64,000 nucleotides of DNA from Phorcus lineatus (Eukaryota; Mollusca; Gastropoda; Trochida; Trochidae). The translations under genes and the position numbers were made by a program. Each line of letters starts with the position of its first letter. Within the stretch, counting starts at the first letter, position 1. The notes under the pieces were generated by a model. It made no database searches. It was not told where the DNA came from and worked only from the letters and a program-made list of their open reading frames with translations. Shown here piece by piece: positions 1 through 13,137 of this stretch. Location of the stretch: positions 9,926,001-9,990,000 of the forward strand of contig OV121092.1 in NCBI GenBank assembly GCA_921293015.1, written 5' to 3'.

Positions 1-2342
1 CCAATCTTAACCAATCAGAATTCTTCATTTCCGATGTCAAAAAGTTTTTCAGAGCGGCAGCATACTATGATATGGTTGCCTTTGTGACTATATGGGATGG
101 TTGGCACGGACTAAATCATCTAAAATCTTTCGTCAACGATGCCTCGGTGTTGCAGGCATACATTGATAACGTTTTGGTACCTCTTATCAAAGCAATCAAA
201 GACGAGCCGGGGTTTGCTGGTGTCGAGATCATCAACAAAATGGGTGACCATATCCTTCATGGGGAAGCAAACAGTCAACGATGTTTTGACACGGCACATT
301 CTCTGGGTTTAAGCGGTCCTGGCAAATACTCCATCGAAAATGTCTGGAGGTAGTAATCATGTATAAAAGGTGCAGACCAGCATATTTGAGCTTTAAAACA
401 AGGCGTTTTTGGTCCAAAGAAAACCTTTATTTATTTTTGTTGGATTTATTCATTTATAGGTTTCAGGCATTTACAACAAATTTGAAACAAAACCAATCTA
501 GAATTATTAGATTGCGGACCACTAAACGTCATGAAAAAAACTTTAAAATTACTATTTTCGGTTCTTTTGATCTGCAACCATTTGGTAGGATATATTTTTA
601 AGGATTTCAAACAGTTAAATGTGAAAAACGTCAAAAATTTGGCGCACTGCTCCTTTAAAATACGTAACACTTTGAAAGGTCTATCTAAATCAGTTCAGAT
701 CGATACTTCATTTTAGGTTTAGCATAACCTAATATAAAATTGGATTTTAGGTGGACGAAATCACGAATTATTTGCCCGAAACATAGGATAAGCTCCTGGT
801 TTGTATTATCAAAGATCATTTTAGTGCGTATAAATGGGGGGAAAAGACCATTATGTCATGACATGTTAGTGTAACTGCAGTCAGCGGATCCTTCTGCAAA
901 CATACTTGCGGACTTCTGCTTTTATAAGTTGCATCAATTGTTTTGTTCTTTTGGCTCACCCATCTGCGTTAGTCTGTGATCATTTCAGATTCATTTCCTG
1001 GCAGGCTGATGCTATGAGAAGAGTTGACCCTGACATCTTGATTACAGCGGGTGAGGTATCTCTCTTCTCTCATGCTATCTCTTTTCCACCTCTATCACTG
1101 TCTCCCTCTTTCTCTGTCTGTCGGACTGTTTCTCTGTCTCTTTGACTGTCTGTCTTTCTCTCTGTCTATCTGTCTATCTCTCTGTCTGCATTTCCCTCTG
1201 GCTCTCTGTCTTTTTGTCTGTCTGTCTGCCTGTTTTTCTCTCTCTGTCTCTGTGAAAATTATATACTTTCACAGCATTCAAATACATTTTACATAGTACA
1301 AAATCTTCTTTACACCTCTTAGTATTAGTGTCAACTAATGCTCTAATAGTTCCTTATAGGTTTCCATGACAACGGTTTGTTATCAGACAGAGATGGTTTC
1401 GACTATATGAAAGACGAATGTCTTTTGAAAGCTGGAGGTCGCCCTAATGTGAGTCACTTGTGTATCAATATAGTCAACACTTTTTTTAAACACAACGACG
1501 TATACTTAAACATCTAAATATCTTCACCAAAACTGGCCCAAAGATTCGCAATAGAAGTCCTCCCCCGACCCTCCGTACGGTCCTAGAAGCACCTGTCCTT
1601 TGGTATTGTTCGCAACGCTTGAGGTCTTGATTTTCCTCGAGTTCATCAATAACAGTGGAAAGTAACAATCACCTAGAGAGAACGTACAGTCCATTATTAT
1701 AGAAGGCTAAACGTAGGTTAAGCCATTATATGATTCACTTTAAACTACATGTTTGTATCGAAAACGAGTTCTTGCAAAAATATTGTCAGAGAGCTGCATG
1801 TTGCGAATCGCCTGTATATATTGATGTAGACTTTTTTTGTAGGGTTACTTGTCGTTTTATGGCATGGAGTTGGAGGGTTCTCTGGTGAAAGGAATTCCAG
1901 TAAGATGTTCATTGTTTTGTATATGTAACAGAAACATGCATACTTGTAGTTTTTGTCTACATAAGCACTCATCGTGTAAGCACTAAATACATGGTAGCTA
2001 TCATTGTTAACGAGATTCGTAACCATGGCTAACAGTATGTATATCATTCAATGAAAGCAGATCTGCTTAAAGCGATAGTAAAATCTTCAATTCACCAAAG
2101 TGAGATGTTAATGTGTATTTCAGAGCACAATCGCAATGAAACAACTAGACAGGCCGTTAGTTCTACAGTTGGCGACCAAAGTAGAGAACAAAACAGCAGA
2201 TGATATCTTCAGATGGGCCTATGAAGAATCCTACAGTGGTATCCTGTACTCGCACCTGAGAACGCAACACTCCGACTTCTTTCCGTTGCTACTGCCGGAG
2301 CAACTAGACGCCATCAATGAACTGCAACAGACAGCTGCTTAG
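1..2342 (+). CDS. GH5 beta-mannanase-like protein lacking both catalytic glutamates (5'-partial)
   Basis: Five exons can be read: 1-349 (continuing from before the window), 989-1050, 1360-1448, 1843-1899 and 2124-2342 (stop TAG). All junctions are GT-AG and codon phase is kept throughout. The product resembles GH5 endo-1,4-beta-mannanases of molluscs: VEIIN aligns with the WEIINEP strand, FISWQADAMRRVDPDILITAG follows as in the family, and LDRPLVLQL aligns with the KPLVIGEF strand. Active enzymes use the Glu of NEP as acid/base and the Glu of GEF as nucleophile. Here these positions read NKM and QLA, and the usual His-Tyr loop after the fourth strand is also absent. The frame is open with clean splice sites, so I read it as a pseudoenzyme and not as a decaying gene. 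An AATAAA lies near 2452. The family call is strong; loss of catalysis is an inference from alignment by eye. Confidence 0.8.
1057..1252 (+). repeat. CT-rich low-complexity tract in mannanase-like intron 2
   Basis: Nearly pure pyrimidine on the + strand, built of TCTCTGTCTG-type units. It starts just after the donor at 1051. The reading frames across it are composition artefacts. Confidence 0.85.
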
Positions 2343-2464
2343 CACAAAGGAGGTTCGATCTCCTTCGCTGTATCGAAGTACATGGTTTGTGTTAAAAACA
2401 CCACACGATGCCTCTTGCCGTCATGGTAGAAAATAAGAATATGCAACAAAGAATAAATTAATGT

Positions 2465-3646
2465 CATCCATCATGTGACTTGCAAGGGATGTTTATGCAT
2501 TTTAGTTTTGCTATCACTAAAATTATCATACAGGCAAGTTTTGTTTGCGGTCTTTAACATCTTTCAAGCAATAACTTTTAGCAGCGCGATGAAAATACAA
2601 AAAAAGCTCGATGTTGTGAATTTATCTGTTTGTGTTTATACATGGATAACAATTGTTACGAATGAATTTAGAATAGTAAAATGTCCCCGGTCTAACCAGC
2701 AAATATAACAAGACAATTGTATATGAATTACAATTTAATCAATCAAATAATAAACAAAGTGTCAAGCTAATACAAGCTATAATACATTATCAAATGAGTC
2801 ACACTAATTCGCTAAATAAATATATTCACCAGTCCTTAAGAATCATACAGTTGATGAATGTAGAAAACAGTCAGTGGGTCTTGATAGGAGATAGATGTGG
2901 CACGGCAGATGATCGCGAAGTTGGTTGTAAGAAGCAAGATGAGTAAGAGTTCTAATGCCAGCCTATATATATAAGTTAGATACCTTCCAGAATGTTCTTT
3001 AAAGTTCCATGACAAACTCCAATAAAGCAATCAAGAAATAGATAGAACATTCTAGAACAGATTAGTCTAGACACTGCCAGCTAAGACTATCAAAACAAGT
3101 GTGTGTGACCCACTAAACAATACAACAATGTTATACAATGTTAAGCAATCACACACTCATAACACAATCGAGAACCAAGCATTTCTTTTTATTCGAATTT
3201 TGACATTTTTCAAATTACTGTGTATCAATGTAAACTGAAAGCGAAAAAGTTAATTCCATATTATTTAAAGTAACCTTTAAAATATAATATCATGAAATCA
3301 TTTTTACTCAGACACTGGCGAAAATACCTTACATGTCGATTTATGTTTAACTTAAAACACTCGACGTGTAATTTCATCCAAGAATGCCATATATTTAACA
3401 ATTTCAACGAAAATCCAAAAACGACCAAATATGTGTTCGGACACATTGTTACACGGCCAGTTATATTCATCTTGTTTTTGACTTAACACATACAACCAAA
3501 CAATATCTGATAGCTGTATTCCCTCTGCAATACATAAGTTTAAGGGACGAGAAACAGTTTATATCATTGTATAGCATTAGGTTTCCTCTGTGTAACTAGT
3601 CATGGCGTCATCCGTGTTACAACACACGAAAAAGGCACTTCATCAC
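2465..3646. other. Intergenic, nothing recognised
   Basis: AT-rich DNA between the mannanase-like gene and the first palindromic MITE. Reading frames up to about 70 codons are present, but none has a recognisable protein, splice context or composition shift. Confidence 0.6.
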
Positions 3647-3654
3647 GTAGTCAC

Positions 3655-4223
3655 CCATCCTGCTACATCAGCGTAATTGAATCCGCTGATCCTGCTCCTT
3701 CCATATACCCTGATCTCTTTCGAGCCAAATCCCTCGTACAGCTGGCGCGGCTTGATTTTCGTAGCTGTGCTCGATCACCTGTCATATATGCAGCAACAGA
3801 CCAAAAGTTTGTTCACATGCCTGCAAATGGTAGTGCAAATATCATATATTTGGCATGTCTTTGAAGCATCGTAGCATTGCGAAAAAGAAATGGATTAGTT
3901 TGACTTTTCAATACAGAAGAGAATATTAATTGCAATTTTACGCAATCGTATGTCATACCCAACGTTATAATTTTTGGCACTAAGATACAGTAGTAAGTGA
4001 ACTTTTGATATGCAGCTGTACACTTTTTTTTTCCTCCAAAGGAGAGTACAAGGAAATGCGAGAAAAGGTAGAGTGCCTGGTTGTGCCGCTGTTGCTGGAT
4101 GTTATAAGTCTCATTGGCTGGTTAGATAGCTAGCGATAGGAGGCTTTTGGCCAAAAGGATATCAGGGCATATGGAAGGAGCTAGCTCGATCAGCGGATTC
4201 AATTACACTGATGAAGCAGGATG
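3655..4223. mobile_element. Palindromic-ended MITE, family P, copy 1
   Basis: The left end CATCCTGCTACATCAGCGTA continues through AATCCGCTGAT and TCCTTCCATATACCCTGAT. The right end carries the reverse complement of each block in mirrored order and ends in CAGGATG. The 8-bp sequence GTAGTCAC sits on both sides (3647-3654 and 4224-4231), a target-site duplication of hAT length. There is no coding capacity, so it is a non-autonomous DNA transposon. Copies 2 and 3 are at 15768 and 61236. Confidence 0.85.
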
Positions 4224-4231
4224 GTAGTCAC

Positions 4232-5770
4232 TATACGACTGCCGAGTTTTTTTGGTGTGCAGGTTAAGTGGAATATTTGGATATTGTCTATAGCGTATCT
4301 ATTGCGTATTTTAAGCAATGTTACATTTTGTATTAGGGTAATGAAGATATCTCATGACAACGAAACAAAATGCTTCCGAATGCAACATAACCTTTTGTAA
4401 TCAATACAACGATTAATTACTTCTACGTACATACCAATTTCGTATAATCATTTCCATAACACGAATTATAGAAAGGTGTTCACACTCAAATGGCCACATG
4501 TAGTAACACCTTATGCTAGGACTACGGAAGAAAATATGTTTTGCATACACTTATAGTGTAATGTATCTATATTTGAAACATGTTTTGATTAACAACCCGT
4601 GATAATTGATGTGTTAAGCATTTAAACACATTTCGCACGCAATTTTTTGGGTGAAACATGTACACAACATCAAACGCCATTTTTGCAGTGTATATTCATT
4701 GTTGGAATCTGAAATATAAAAGAGCAATACAACGTGCTTTACGGTGCTTTTAAATAAGTTTTATAACACGAATATGTACTTAGTTTCCAAATAACCTAAT
4801 CATAGGGTAGTTTACCTGAATGTGGAGCCTAATTAATAGTGAGAAATATATGTGCATTATTTATATTTACGACAAACATTGCGCGTCAGTGCCTGTTCAC
4901 GTTCCGTGATTTCATGACGTGTTATTCGGCTTTGCTGTGTGCCTCAATACCATCGATGCTGATATGAACTTGCCAAAAATATTACATTTACTTGTATTTA
5001 TTGACAATCAATAAAATGATTGTTTCATGTTCAGAAGCCGCTTTCCGCTACTCTCAAAATACACGATCATGTGCACTAGCTATCCAATCTAAATAAATTT
5101 AAGTCAACAGTTTAAAGATATCATGTCATACTGTCGATTATAATGGCATAATCTAGAACTGTCAATCTAATTTATTTAGACTGACTAGTTATATAAGACA
5201 TGTTTGTTGATATTCATGATATTTTCACTCTATGTTGTCAGTCATGCGAAGTTAAGTATTCAAAATAAATCTAATTTGACCCATTTTCTCGCGCCGAATG
5301 CTATACATTATCTGGTTTTCGACAAGAAATGTTCTCGTAACAAGTTGTATTCGAGACAATTCACATTGTTTTGCTAAAATAAACTAACTTCAACAAGACT
5401 GCGGCGCCATTGATAAGAGCAGTCTTTATCTATTAAAAATCATTCATCTATCGTGTGAATCAGATTTTATGCCCCTTCAGAAGACTGGATTTTCTTATCA
5501 AACGTTTCCAGTCGAACGTTTAATTTTCATAAGTCGTGATCTAGTTAAACGCACTTATAGCTAGCGTTTTGTGTGCCATAAGAACTATTTAGTGGTATTC
5601 GATGATGAAGACGATTATCTCCCTTCCCTACTTCCGGGGAATAATGCATGGTGACTTGCAGACTTGAACACAGCGAATCTAGCAGGAAGATTAGACTCTT
5701 TGACGATTGGTTCATGGTCTCAAATCCACGCTGATATTGAAGCAGCAACCGTTCGTAAGAGGTACCCCAA
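4232..5770. other. Intergenic upstream of PSMB3
   Basis: AT-rich DNA with no recognised gene or repeat. The last part, just before 5783, must hold the promoter and 5' leader of PSMB3. I see no clear TATA box. Confidence 0.5.
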
Positions 5771-5782
5771 TTATCTGTAAAA

Positions 5783-8700
5783 ATGGTAAGTTATTACAAT
5801 GATTCATAAAATAATCTTAATATTGTATTTTGTAATATAATTTGAAATTGTCACCTATGTTCGAGGGTCTATTCACATTACATTCATATTTTCATCAAAA
5901 CTAGTTCAATTTACAGTAGAACAGAGCTGATTTTAAAAACAACTTTCTGACCTGACTTATATATATCCTAAGTCAATATCAAACCCAACACTTATCTATA
6001 GTAAACGATTCTTTTGATAAAGAATATAATAGCAAAATCATGAAAAGTGGTGTGCACATTCTATTTGAGACAGTTTGATATTTTAATAAATGGCAGATAA
6101 GTCAATTTTACAGGGTTTTTTTGTATGCAGTAAATGGTTTATAAACACATGAATTCTTTTCAATTCACTCATATTTGATTGATAACTGATTTATTGGTAT
6201 CAAACAACAGAAAATACCAAAATTGAAATACAGCCATGTCAGGTAAAGATACGAGGAGGGTTAATTAAGATACGCACTCGCACAAAACTTAACCTTGTAA
6301 ATCAGGATGAGTGTTGTAATAGATTGATGTCTTTGCATCTTTAGGCAATTTTGAAGATATATTGATTTTTTTCAATTGGTAAAGAGGACTTAAATGTTGA
6401 TTAGTGGCACAATCTACGGACAACTTGCTAAAAACTGACAAAATTCATTGCAAACATGGCATCATCAAGTAGTTTGCCTTCTCTCATAATAATTGCCAAT
6501 TGAAACCAAATTATTGATCCGACTAACGGTTTGTCCTTACCTAAACTTAAGAAAACAGTTTTAAAATCTATCAAAATGATAATGATGCAAATGTTAGGTG
6601 TATTCAAACCCTATACCTGCGTATCTTTAGCCTACATGTGCCGACCTATTGGAATAGGGTGCTAGTTGTTTGAAAACTTATAGTTGCACTGACAAACACA
6701 ATTCAACATGTATATTTTACATTCATATTATCAGTTAAGCTCTAAACTTTAAAGATGATGACGTGGTTTTTATCCCATACACTGTATTTTTATTGGAAGA
6801 ATGAACATGTATACATCTCATAGGTGCGTAGTTTTATCCGACAGCACTGTACATTTTTAAAAATCAATATTCAATGGGGGAGCCAAAATGTCATTACATT
6901 GAAGATTCCACTGAATTTTATCACATATTTGTATGAATAAAAGAAAATATCTGAAAATTGATCTTGACAAGTTGGTGCTGCCGTTGTTATCATTCGTCTG
7001 ATAAGCTTTTTGAAAATATAAGTTTTCAGGGTCAGCTTTGAAGACTGATAAGATTTTTATTAAGTAGGGCTGCGTATTGCACCAAATTTTGTATTGCTAT
7101 ATGTAGTAACTCTACAATCAAATTTGTATACCTCTTTATGCAATTAAAATATTATGTATACATTTGATAAAATGCCTTCAAATCTTTTTTAAAATTTACT
7201 TTTAGTGAAAAAGATAAAGTTTGTAGGTAAATTTGTTTGGCATATATGTTTAGAAAATATTACTACTATTATTTGTAATACAGCCAAACACACTTAAAGA
7301 ATTGTTCTTACTTGTCAAGCAGGGATTGGGGAAGGCAGGGGCCATGGGCCATTTAGCACATTGGATTAAAAAAAGGCCCATAAGAATTAGAAATTTTACT
7401 ATTCCTACAAAGGGGAATGGCCCATTCAAAAAACCTGAAAAAGACTGAAAGCCCCAAATTGGCCCATTGTCAAAGGTGTCTTTCCCAATGATTGGTCAAG
7501 CAAAGAAGATCAAGCTTTCTGAATAAATTTGACTTGAAATTAGTTGGTGCAAGATAAAGCGATATGAAAAATAATATTTCAATAATTGTATTGCACAATC
7601 TGTACTAAAATATATTGGTATTGCAATAATATCACAGAGCCCTAACAATAAGGTTACCATGGTACTGGTGTTCATAAAGATATATATGTTGCTTCGTAAA
7701 CAGACCAGTCGTAAAAATTTCAGTCTCATCATGAAAAAAGCCTACTGTGCAGAAATCAAATTAAAGTAATAATGAAGTATCCAAAGGTCTTTTCAAAGAA
7801 CAAAACCAAAATCTTCATGATAGTCTGAACAGCCTTAAAGGGACAGACAGTCTGATTAAAACTGACAATGTTTCCAAGGAATAAGGGTGCGCAGCATTAT
7901 CGATATATCAGTATATTGAAATAGAGAAACAACACGATACGTACCAGTACACTTTCCTGAAAATATCTGATATATCAGAGGTTTTGAATGAAACAATTTC
8001 CATGTAAAATTGCAGATATGTAACCAAAACAACAAGATTTTACTGAAAGTTGTTGAAAAAATTTTAACTCAAAAAGTGAAAATAGCACGGACATGTTCAA
8101 AGTCCGAATCCAGTCACTGAATTATCTCTCTTAACAAAACTATGACCAGCCAGATGAGCAATCAGTCACTGTTCTTATCGCTGTTATTTAGTGAAGAGAG
8201 CATGGAAAAACTGAAATATGAAAAGTACCAATATATTGCAATACGCTTTTGTAATAAGCTTTTTTGTATCGCGATATATTGCGATGCAGATATGAGGAGC
8301 CATACCCATCCCTACCAAGGAATAAAAGTTGAAAAAAAGGGACTTTAACTAGTTTTATCAGGGGCTTTCCTCTCCACAGCTGTTTGAAAGTGACCCCTTT
8401 ATTTTTCAAAATTTACTTTGTTTAAACTAATATGATTACCTTACATTGTTTGTAAATATTTTATTTCAGAGTATATTGGCATACAATGGTGCGGCAATCA
8501 TTGCCATGAAGGGTAAAAACTGTGTTGCCATAGCAGCTGACCGGCGCTTCGGTATCCAGGCACAGACCATCAACATGGAGTTTGACAAAGTGTTTGAGAT
8601 GGGACCTCACCTTTACATCGGACTGCCAGGACTTGCTACAGATGTACAGACAGTGTAAGAAACCATTTTTTGTTTACAATGCTTAGTAGTCTGGTCATTG

Positions 8701-11232
8701 TATGTGGCTGTCATTTAACAGATAGGAATGTTCTGGGATTTCACTGCCTGTCAATGGATGCATCCACATCCTCTCTCTCTGGCAAAGTGATAATACCTTT
8801 ATCGTACAATTGATTCTCTTTCCAATTGCCAGCTCATTGTCAAGAGAGACTTGTTTTCTTGTATCTCATCTTCGGACTGATGAGAATTATTCCTTAGTCT
8901 TTAATATCAGTTCAAGAATATTTTATTTCAAGGTTTTTACGCTCTTTGAACATTCAGTATGTGTCCACTGGTACTTTGGCATCTGTTCAACTTTCCTTCA
9001 AGTGTTAACTTAAAGAGAGTCTGCATCAAAGTTAATCATTAATGAGAAGGTTGTAAGTCTCAGAAGGAATTTGATGAATTAAAGGAAAGAAGAGTTTTGT
9101 TATGTCTAATGTGATAACACTTTCTTTTGCAGAGCACAGAGACTGAAGTTCAGATTGAACCTGTATGAACTGAAAGAAAACCGACGGATCAAACCGAAAA
9201 CCTTTATGAGCATGGTGTCCAATCTACTATACGAAAGAAGGTAAGTGTAGAGGTAAACAATTGTAGAATAGTCTTTTGCATTATGTTTTGATTTGTTTGA
9301 AATAACACATCTTCGGTGATAGTTAGAATCATAGATATATTTAGTGAATGAACTAACATTTGGTGGGTTCTCGTAGGCATAATAGTGATTATGTCTTTAG
9401 AAATAATTTCCTCATGTCTTTCCATTTTATTAACTTGCACATATAAAAAAATAGATTAATCCCTTTATCATTTTGTCGATGTCAAGGTTTGGCCCCTACT
9501 TTGTTGAGCCGGTTATCGCTGGGCTTGATCAGAAGACTGGAGAGCCCTACATCTCCTCCATGGATCTGATTGGCTGCCCCATGGAGACGGACGACTTTGT
9601 TGTGAGTGGGACCTGCTCAGAGCAGATGTACGGCATGTGTGAATCTCTCTGGGAACCTGACATGGTAAGGGCCTTATTGAATAAGATCAAAGATGAAACT
9701 GAACTTTTTCAGCATCCTATTTCATCTGAGTATTTGTATCCGCGAAGCTCTTATAATCACCTGATATCGATCATGGCAAATTCATAGGAGTGCTTTTACT
9801 AGCCAATTTAACACTGCTAACTTGAGAAATAAAGGCAGTTACTAGTTAAAAGTAGGTTAAAGTTTGAGATGATATTTCATTGTCTAAGAAATTCATTACA
9901 ATAATGAACAACCCGCTGTTACAGATATGAAGCATTTGTTCTTACCAATATCCTGGTATTGTGAAGCTGTCAACGATATGAAGCATGTGCTTTTTATAGA
10001 TATCAGAGTATTGTGGGAGCTTTGTCGATTCTTTTACACTGACATAGCCTGACGCATTGTCTATCATTTGTCAATTTATGTTTTATTGGCTTGCAAAATG
10101 CAATGTTTTGTACTGATTCAAACATTTGACCATCTCTTAAATGAAGACCTCAATTAATAATATTTCATAAAGTAAAATTTTAAAGTATTTCAAAGGATGT
10201 GGAAAAAATGATGTCATTAAAAGCAATTATTATTCCATATTAAGGTCAATATAATTTTTGCTACTAATAGCTAATATATTGCGTGAACAAGGCGCTGAAC
10301 AATGACTCACTCACTCAATGTAATTTGTATCAAATTCACCTAAATTTATGTGTGAAATTCAAAATGGATGTTTCTCAATATTGTATATATATTCAGGAGC
10401 CTGATGATCTGTTCGAGACGATATCCCAGGCTCTGATGAATGCATTTGACCGTGACGCTGTTTCTGGATGGGGAGGAGTTGTTTACATCATGTGAGTCTA
10501 GAAGTCTTCTTGTATGGATTTTAAGAACTAGTGATTGTCTATCTGACCTCTGAATTTCTGAGTTTTCTCAGTGGTATGTGTTCTGGTATATTTATCTATT
10601 TTGCATATTATTGCACCAAATTTCATTTTGCAATATAATGCAATATACAGCTCATCTAATGCAATATATTGAATGAACTCTACATTCAAATTTTTATACT
10701 TCTTTATGCAGTTTTAATATCACTTTGTTGGATGAAATGCCTTCAGATCTTGGAAAAAATAGACCATTACTAAAAAAGTTTGTAATAAATTGTTAAGACA
10801 TCTATATTTAAAATCGGTCTACTACCATTTGTACTACATCCAAACATGTATTCTTGCACACCAAACAGATAAGAAAAAGTTCTCTGAAAAAAAATTGACT
10901 TGAAATTAGTTGGTGCGATAAATTCTGATTAGGAAAATATTGCAATAATTTTATTGTTTCATCTGAACTGCTATATTGGTATTGCAGTAATATTGCACAG
11001 CCCAATGTACAGATTTATTTGTCCAAATGTTAAATTTGTTTCCTTTTTATCATTTTAAGGGAAATGTATTTGTTTATTGGAACTTGGAACTCTTGAACTT
11101 TAATTGAAACTTTTTCAAATGGCCGACACTATTATTTTTAAAATAAAAAGTTGATAGTTGATAAACCTTTTTCATGTTTGCAGTGAGAAGGACAAAGTGA
11201 CAAAGAAGCTACTTAAGACTCGGATGGACTAA
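5783..11232 (+). CDS. PSMB3: Proteasome subunit beta type-3
   Basis: This is the beta-3 subunit of the 20S proteasome, a structural beta subunit with no active-site Thr. Six exons: 5783-5785 (only the ATG, then GTAAGT), 8470-8654, 9133-9240, 9487-9664, 10397-10491 and 11184-11232 (TAA). The total is 205 aa, the same length as the human protein. Diagnostic stretches include [56 protein letters not shown] and [15 protein letters not shown]. The start is set by phase: exon 2 opens with AGT ATA TTG (SIL) right after an acceptor, and the nearest suitable upstream ATG followed by a donor is at 5783. A candidate ATTAAA poly(A) signal is at 11339. Intron 1 (2.7 kb) holds two to three hAT-like relics. 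Exon 6 lies inside a recent tandem duplication, so a second last exon exists at 13752. Confidence 0.95.
7065..7644. mobile_element. hAT-like non-autonomous relic in PSMB3 intron 1
   Basis: It begins TAGGGCTGCGTATTGCACC and ends in the inverse form CACAGAGCCCTA. The 8 bp flanking each side agree at only about 5 positions, so the copy is old. Its interior (for example ATTTGTATAC.TCTTTATGCA) recurs at 10600-11003 and in that segment's duplicate at 13168-13571. A smaller element is nested at 7320-7492. Confidence 0.6.
7320..7492. mobile_element. Short MITE nested in the 7065-7644 relic
   Basis: The left end CAGGGATTGGGG and right end CCCAATGATT are imperfect inverted repeats. The flanks TTGTCAAG (7312-7319) and TGGTCAAG (7493-7500) agree at 7 of 8 bases, consistent with an 8-bp hAT-type duplication. 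There is no coding sequence. Confidence 0.5.
7882..8314. mobile_element. hAT-like MITE in PSMB3 intron 1
   Basis: The flanks CCAAGGAA at 7874-7881 and 8315-8322 are identical, an 8-bp target duplication that can be read as up to 10 bp. The ends are TAAGGGTGCGCAGC and CATACCCATCCCTA, and the interior is rich in CGATATAT-type motifs. The ends are only partly complementary. No transposase is encoded. Confidence 0.65.
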
Positions 11233-13137
11233 GGGAGAGAACTCTAGTGTATATTTATCTTGTGACGGTTCAGCTCTACATACAGTGACACATCATCTCA
11301 TTGCTGTCTACATCTGATCATTCTGTGTATTAAACTGTTAATGTCATTTGATATTGTCTGTTTTTATCATAACCCTCGCTGCAAAGTAGCCGGGTATATA
11401 GGTCGACCCCACGATACAATACTATCACAATAATTGGGTGACAATATGATGCGCAGCACAATACATATTTTTCATTCACATTGCAGAAGAAACTTTAAGG
11501 ATTAAACTGTTAACCATAAGTAACTTACAATAACATGTCAATATTTTGAGTTTGGAAATTAAATGAATAAAACATTATTTGTTTACTGAAATAGATTTTA
11601 TCAAATGATTAGTTTCATATGTCTACATCAAGAATGCAAAAATATCAATTCTACCATGACATTTTGAAATCAATTAAACAGTAAGAAGAGGAGTTTGAAT
11701 AAAGAAGAAATCGATATAGCAATATAAATCTGTCGATACAGTTCTTGTAAACAGACTCGATTCACTCAAACAGTAGTTGAGTAGTGTTGCAGCGGTAAAA
11801 ATGTATCGAGACAATCGTTCATCCCTCTTTCAAATGTTGATTTGTTACAATGTTGTATTTAATAAAGCACCATTCCCTTTAAACGGTTTTTACTTTTATC
11901 TCAGGAACTAGAAGTCTTGTACATTTTCAACATGAAGATATGTTTTAAGGCCATACGGTTACAGAGGCAGATAGGCAAACCTTCAATTTATAATCCCATA
12001 TGACCAAGGTACCAGTGCGAATTTGCAGCCTCCTCCGGATTTATTTTTTGGAGAAGATGACAAAATTATGTATATAGGGAATGAACCCCAGGCCGCCTTT
12101 ACGGGCAAAAGAGTCACAGATTCTGCAATCTATAACATCCCTCTTGGCCAATATTTCTGTACTCAAAATTTCAGTCTTCTAAAGCCTTTAGTTCCGGATT
12201 AGAAGTTGAAAAAAGCTCTTTAGGACATAGTAAGGGGTAAAAGAGTTGCCATTTCCACAATTCATGATCCTTTAAAGCCAATTTATACCTAAGATTACAC
12301 TTTTCTATAGCTTTTCGTTCTGGAGAACGTGGCATTGCTTCTAGGCCCTAGGCCGTCATTTTAGAGATCCAGAGTCACCTGATCAACAATTATGATCCCT
12401 ATTGTCATAGGTATGTGTGCGCAAAATTTCATTTCTCGAGAGCAAGGGATTTTTAGAAAGTCGAAATAAGAAAAGTTTCCGGGCGGACGAACATCGGACG
12501 CCTTAAATCGAGCGGGTCTTTCAGGACTTGTGAACTAAAATAGTGGTTTATTCAAACCATCATATTATTTGTTATTTGTTGCATTACCTCCCTGAACTAG
12601 TATAGTGTTGACGTGAAGGATATTTAACACATAGAGGTTTGTCTGTAGCATGAGGACGATGATAACATGTTATTGTCCTCTTGCCAAAGGGGTATTTTCA
12701 AATATCACCATTGACGTTATTGTGTACATAAATTTGACACTTTCATTTAGTTCTGATATTGATGTGATGCAACTATTATTTCAGTTCTGTTTACCCTTAA
12801 ACTGACATAAGCAGTTGTTTTTTAATTTCCACAAGTTTCCCCCAATGAAAATATGTATATGCCAAAACCATTATCTTCAGTGGTCATACAACTCAATTCT
12901 CAACCCGAGTCTGAAGTCGTACAAGACCTATCAAGCACCGGCACTACACCGGCGAATAGTGTAGATCGTCTAAGGTTGGGGACTGGATTCGTGTACCTTA
13001 ACTGAATAGTTTACGTTCGATCGAGCTGCTTCTTGTGGTTGAAAAAGATTGACTCGCAATAGGTAGAATTTATTTTCGTTTTCGTGAGATCGCTTTATTT
13101 ACCGAAAGCATGCTTCCGCCCTTTATGGTAGCAACGT
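10570..13137 (+). repeat. Tandem duplication unit 1 (2,568 bp) with PSMB3 exon 6
   Basis: The unit runs from AGTGGTATGTGTTCTGG to TAGCAACGT and is followed at once by a second copy of the same length (13138-15705). By eye the copies differ at a few scattered bases and I found no net length difference, so the event is recent. The unit contains the end of PSMB3 intron 5 (with an older hAT-like relic near 10600-11003), exon 6, the 3' UTR and about 1.8 kb of downstream DNA. The downstream DNA includes another CGATA-rich relic around 11385-11825. Confidence 0.95.

Noticed and set aside
2836-3030. Minus-strand 64-codon hydrophobic ORF as a membrane protein exon
   Set aside because: No splice context or homology; low-complexity AT-rich DNA easily gives such frames.
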